From Belliella baltica DSM 15883 (GTDB lineage: Bacteria > Bacteroidota > Bacteroidia > Cytophagales > Cyclobacteriaceae): 64,000 nt of DNA. The position numbers were made by a program, and so were the translations under genes. The notes below the pieces were generated by a model. The model did no database searches, had not been told where the DNA came from, and saw only the letters and a program-made list of their open reading frames with translations. Location: positions 3,307,501 through 3,371,500 of the forward strand of contig NC_018010.1 of the NCBI RefSeq assembly GCF_000265405.1, read 5' to 3'. Of this stretch, positions 60,986 through 64,000 are shown piece after piece. Within the stretch, counting starts at the first letter, position 1; each line of letters begins with the position of its first letter.

Positions 60986-63900
60986 CTATTTCAATCTACG
61001 AATCAACATGTTTAATTTGTCTGCCAACAAATACATGACAGGCACGATTACTAACGTCAAGAAGGTCGCAAAGGTTAACCCAAATATTACTGTCCAAGCC
61101 ATTGGTCCCCAAAAGGTCGCATTGTCTCCTCCAATGTAAAACTGTGGATCAAAATCTGTCAACATGGTCGCAAAATTGATATTCATTCCTATTGCCAATG
61201 GTATCAATCCAAGAACTGTTGTGATCGCTGTAAGCAACACTGGTCTTAACCTTGTTTTTCCTCCTTGAATTATACTGTCCAATAATTCCTCCATTGACAA
61301 AAATTCGTCCTCTTTCAAATTCAATTCTTCCCTTCTTCTTTCTCTAACCAGATTGGTATAATCTATCAAAACAATGGCATTGTTCACTACGACACCCGCC
61401 AAAGAAATAATCCCAATACCAGTCATAATCACAACAAAATCCATATTAAAAATCACAAGCCCTAGGAATACCCCAATAGTACTCAAGACTACGGATGCCA
61501 TGATAATAAAAGGAGTCGTCACGGAGTTAAACTGTGCCACTATGATCAAGAATATCACAGATATTGCGATAAACAAAGCGCGCATCAAGAAAGCCGTCGA
61601 TTTGGCTTGCTCTTCCTGTTCTCCTGTAAATTTCACTGTGATACCTTCACTCGTTTCATAGTTTGCTGTCAATTCTTTGAGTTTATCATTGATCTCTGTA
61701 GGATTATATCCGTCTGTTACATTGGAGAAAATTGAAATCACTTTATTCAAATCTTTTCTCTTTACAGAACCATAAGTCGATCCATATTCTAATGTAGCCA
61801 CTGCAGAAATTGGTACTTCTTTTTGATTACCGAATTTATCTCTAAAGTTGATTTTCTTATTGATCAATGAAGACAAATCGTAACGGTATTCATCTTTCAA
61901 TCTCAATTGAATCGGATAATCCTCTTCTCCATCTTTAAATTTAGAAACTTCAAGACCGAAGAGCGCTGTTCTCAATTCATTGGCAATAGAAGAGGTAGAA
62001 AGGCCAAATCTTCTTGCTTTTTCTCTGTCAATATTCAAGACAACTTCAGGACTTCCTAGTTCCAAATCAGTCTTCAATTCTTCGATACCTGGAATATTAG
62101 CAGATATCAAATATTCCCTATACTTACCAACATAAGCGATCAACTCCTCAAAATTCTCTCCACTGACTTCGATATTCACTGCTTTGCCCACCGGAGGACC
62201 ATTTCTTTGTTTATCTACGGTAAATAACACGCCAGGATATTTCTCCACCAAGTCTCTGATATCTTCCATGACTTGATTGGTATTGATTCCATTACGATAT
62301 TGAATTTCCACAAAACTGATGGTGATTTTTGCTTTATGCGGCGTATTTGCAATACTTGGACCTTCAGACTCATCACCTGTGCCTTCACCAACTTGAGTGA
62401 TGACTGACTCTATGATATCAGAATAAGGTTCCAATACATTCATCAAATCATCTTCCATTGATTTTACAAAATCGTTGGTCGCTTCTGTATCTGTTCCAAT
62501 AGGATTCTCCACGAAGACATTGACCAATGCTGGTTCATTGTCTGGAAAAAACAAGATTTTTGGAGATCTCACAAATAACAACCCAATAGAGAGGATTAAA
62601 ACTAAATTTATCCCTCCAAAAAACAGATAGGGTTTCCAGCCTTTCAAGGCATACGATAGTGTTGCTTCATAGGCATTTTCTAGTTTAACAAGAAACACAT
62701 TCTGAAACCATCTGATAGCTTTTCTTAAAACAAAAACATTGAAAATAGTCAAAATAGCTGCTATCATAGATAAATTCCCCATTGCTATCCATCCAAACAT
62801 ATAAGACAGAATTCCAATCACCATTAGGAAAAGAGCGATTAACAATGGTTTTTTTCTAGATTTGACTGTATCAACATCTTGAACTTTCATATACAAAGAA
62901 GTCAATACAGGATTCACAACCAATGCAACAAAAAGTGATGATGATAACACAATTATTAGCGTGATTGGCAGGTATTTCATAAACTCCCCAATCAGATCGT
63001 CCCAAAATGCTAAAGGAAGAAATGCTGCGAGCGTAGTCGCCGTAGAAGTGATAATAGGCCAAGCTACTTCTCCTACACCTTCTTTCGCAGCGATTATTGG
63101 TGACTTACCCTCTTGCATCAGACGGTAGATATTCTCTACCACCACAATGCCATTGTCAACTAACATACCCAAAGCCAAAATCAAGGCAAACAGAACCATC
63201 AAGTTCAAGGTAATCCCAAATGCATTTAGTATTAGAAAAGAAATAAACATCGATAGTGGAATGGCAATCCCCACAAAAAGTGCATTTCTAAAACCTAAGA
63301 AAAACATTAGGACTAAAATCACAAGAATAACTCCAAAAATGATACTATTTTCTAGATCATTTACCTGAGACCTTGTTTGTTTAGACTGATCGTTTGTAAT
63401 GCTGATTTCTAAATCTGCTGGAAATCGGTTAGCTTTTGCATTTTCTAACAAAACTTTGATCTTATCAGATGCATCAAGCAAGTTTTCACCACTTCGTTTG
63501 ATCACATTGACAGTAACTACTGGAAGCTTGTTACTTCTTGCGTAACTTGTTCGTTCCTCGTAAGTATCTTTTACATCAGCGACGTCTCGAAGGTAAACAA
63601 TCCTATTATTTTCTGTTTTGATGATGATGTCTAGGATTTCTTCTGCTTTTTTAAATTCACCCGTAACCCTTAGAGCTCTTCTAAAATCTCCTGCAAGAAC
63701 ATTTCCGCCTGATATTGTCACATTTTCCTGACCAATTGCTTCTGAAATATCGGAGAAAGAGACTCCTAATGCTTCCATCTTGAAAATATCTGCATCAACT
63801 CTAATTTCTCTTTCAATCACCCCTCTTAATTCAGCTTTGGAAATTTCAGGAAGCTTTTCAATTTCATCTTCTAAATACTCTCCATACTTTTTTAATTCTT

Positions 63901-64000
63901 CTTCTGTATAATTCCCAGAAATGTTCACATTCATGATAGGGAAATCAGAAGTGTTCACTTCTATCACATCTGGATCTTGATCAAGGTCATTAGGCAATTC
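60986..64000 (-). CDS. RND-family efflux permease (AcrB/HAE1 type), partial at window edge
   Basis: This inner-membrane proton-driven pump subunit exports drugs or other compounds through a tripartite system. At least 1004 residues are present; the frame is open to the window edge and roughly the first 120 residues are missing. Typical elements are TRSQVNDLENSIIFGVILVILV (TM2), ALILALGMLVDNGIVVVENIYRLM with the paired TM4 Asp-Asn, VAWPIITSTATTLAAFLPLAF, and GIISLAGVVVNNAIVLIDYTN in the second half. The membrane-fusion and outer-membrane partners are presumably upstream, beyond the edge. Confidence 0.93.
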   Translation of the reverse strand, partial: ELPNDLDQDPDVIEVNTSDFPIMNVNISGNYTEEELKKYGEYLEDEIEKLPEISKAELRGVIEREIRVDADIFKMEALGVSFSDISEAIGQENVTISGGNVLAGDFRRALRVTGEFKKAEEILDIIIKTENNRIVYLRDVADVKDTYEERTSYARSNKLPVVTVNVIKRSGENLLDASDKIKVLLENAKANRFPADLEISITNDQSKQTRSQVNDLENSIIFGVILVILVLMFFLGFRNALFVGIAIPLSMFISFLILNAFGITLNLMVLFALILALGMLVDNGIVVVENIYRLMQEGKSPIIAAKEGVGEVAWPIITSTATTLAAFLPLAFWDDLIGEFMKYLPITLIIVLSSSLFVALVVNPVLTSLYMKVQDVDTVKSRKKPLLIALFLMVIGILSYMFGWIAMGNLSMIAAILTIFNVFVLRKAIRWFQNVFLVKLENAYEATLSYALKGWKPYLFFGGINLVLILSIGLLFVRSPKILFFPDNEPALVNVFVENPIGTDTEATNDFVKSMEDDLMNVLEPYSDIIESVITQVGEGTGDESEGPSIANTPHKAKITISFVEIQYRNGINTNQVMEDIRDLVEKYPGVLFTVDKQRNGPPVGKAVNIEVSGENFEELIAYVGKYREYLISANIPGIEELKTDLELGSPEVVLNIDREKARRFGLSTSSIANELRTALFGLEVSKFKDGEEDYPIQLRLKDEYRYDLSSLINKKINFRDKFGNQKEVPISAVATLEYGSTYGSVKRKDLNKVISIFSNVTDGYNPTEINDKLKELTANYETSEGITVKFTGEQEEQAKSTAFLMRALFIAISVIFLIIVAQFNSVTTPFIIMASVVLSTIGVFLGLVIFNMDFVVIMTGIGIISLAGVVVNNAIVLIDYTNLVRERRREELNLKEDEFLSMEELLDSIIQGGKTRLRPVLLTAITTVLGLIPLAIGMNINFATMLTDFDPQFYIGGDNATFWGPMAWTVIFGLTFATFLTLVIVPVMYLLADKLNMLIRRLK

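Overview
The window is an AT-rich chromosomal segment of a Bacteroidota bacterium, most likely of the Cytophagia/Cyclobacteriaceae type (inferred). The evidence is the family set (DUF5683, DUF6913, UpxY-like NusG, DinB and S10 families, lipoprotein-type TRAP binding protein), several TAnnTTTG-type -7 promoter elements, and the lack of Shine-Dalgarno sites. A seven-gene Mrp antiporter operon next to a CPA1-type K+/H+ antiporter suggests a saline or alkaline habitat. No rRNA, tRNA or CRISPR array was seen.

Layout. 1-4933 is a hexuronate-use locus: a TRAP transporter (small permease cut by the left edge, binding lipoprotein), KDPG aldolase and KDG kinase on the minus strand, and a divergent altronate dehydratase, with a LacI-type palindrome between the two arms. 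5124-5638 is a ParE/RelE-type toxin-antitoxin pair. 5662-10789 holds housekeeping and small genes (DUF1330, M48 protease, DUF4442, GluQ-type synthetase, S10 peptidase). 10822-12405 is a decayed IS66 element. 12482-23279 is ion homeostasis (broken K+ channel, K+/H+ antiporter, PEP carboxylase, mrpA-G). Then come a lactonase, a cold-shock protein, menC, queA and a LytTR gene with an internal stop. 27826-29408 is an intact second IS66 copy in opposite orientation. 29486-44728 carries a PAS sensor, a repeat-rich secreted protein, tRNA CCA-adding enzyme, pyrG, yidC, and a six-gene run MBL hydrolase-parA-parB-DUF5683-dapB-lepB. metG and a TetR regulator follow.

47850-54755 is the most interesting part: a tight four-gene cassette between housekeeping genes. 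It encodes an MmeI-like adenine methyltransferase with an apparently dead nuclease motif, a RhuM-family protein, a DExH helicase and a GIY-YIG nuclease. It looks like a multi-subunit ATP-dependent restriction-modification or phage-defence system in which cleavage has moved from the methyltransferase to a separate GIY-YIG subunit.

The right end has ligA with a large insertion, DUF6913, dapA, xseA, xseB, an orphan UpxY/NusG-like protein and an RND efflux permease cut by the right edge.

Non-coding structure includes phased heptamer repeats at three intergenic sites, target duplications flanking both IS copies, and several hairpin terminators, four of them between convergent genes.
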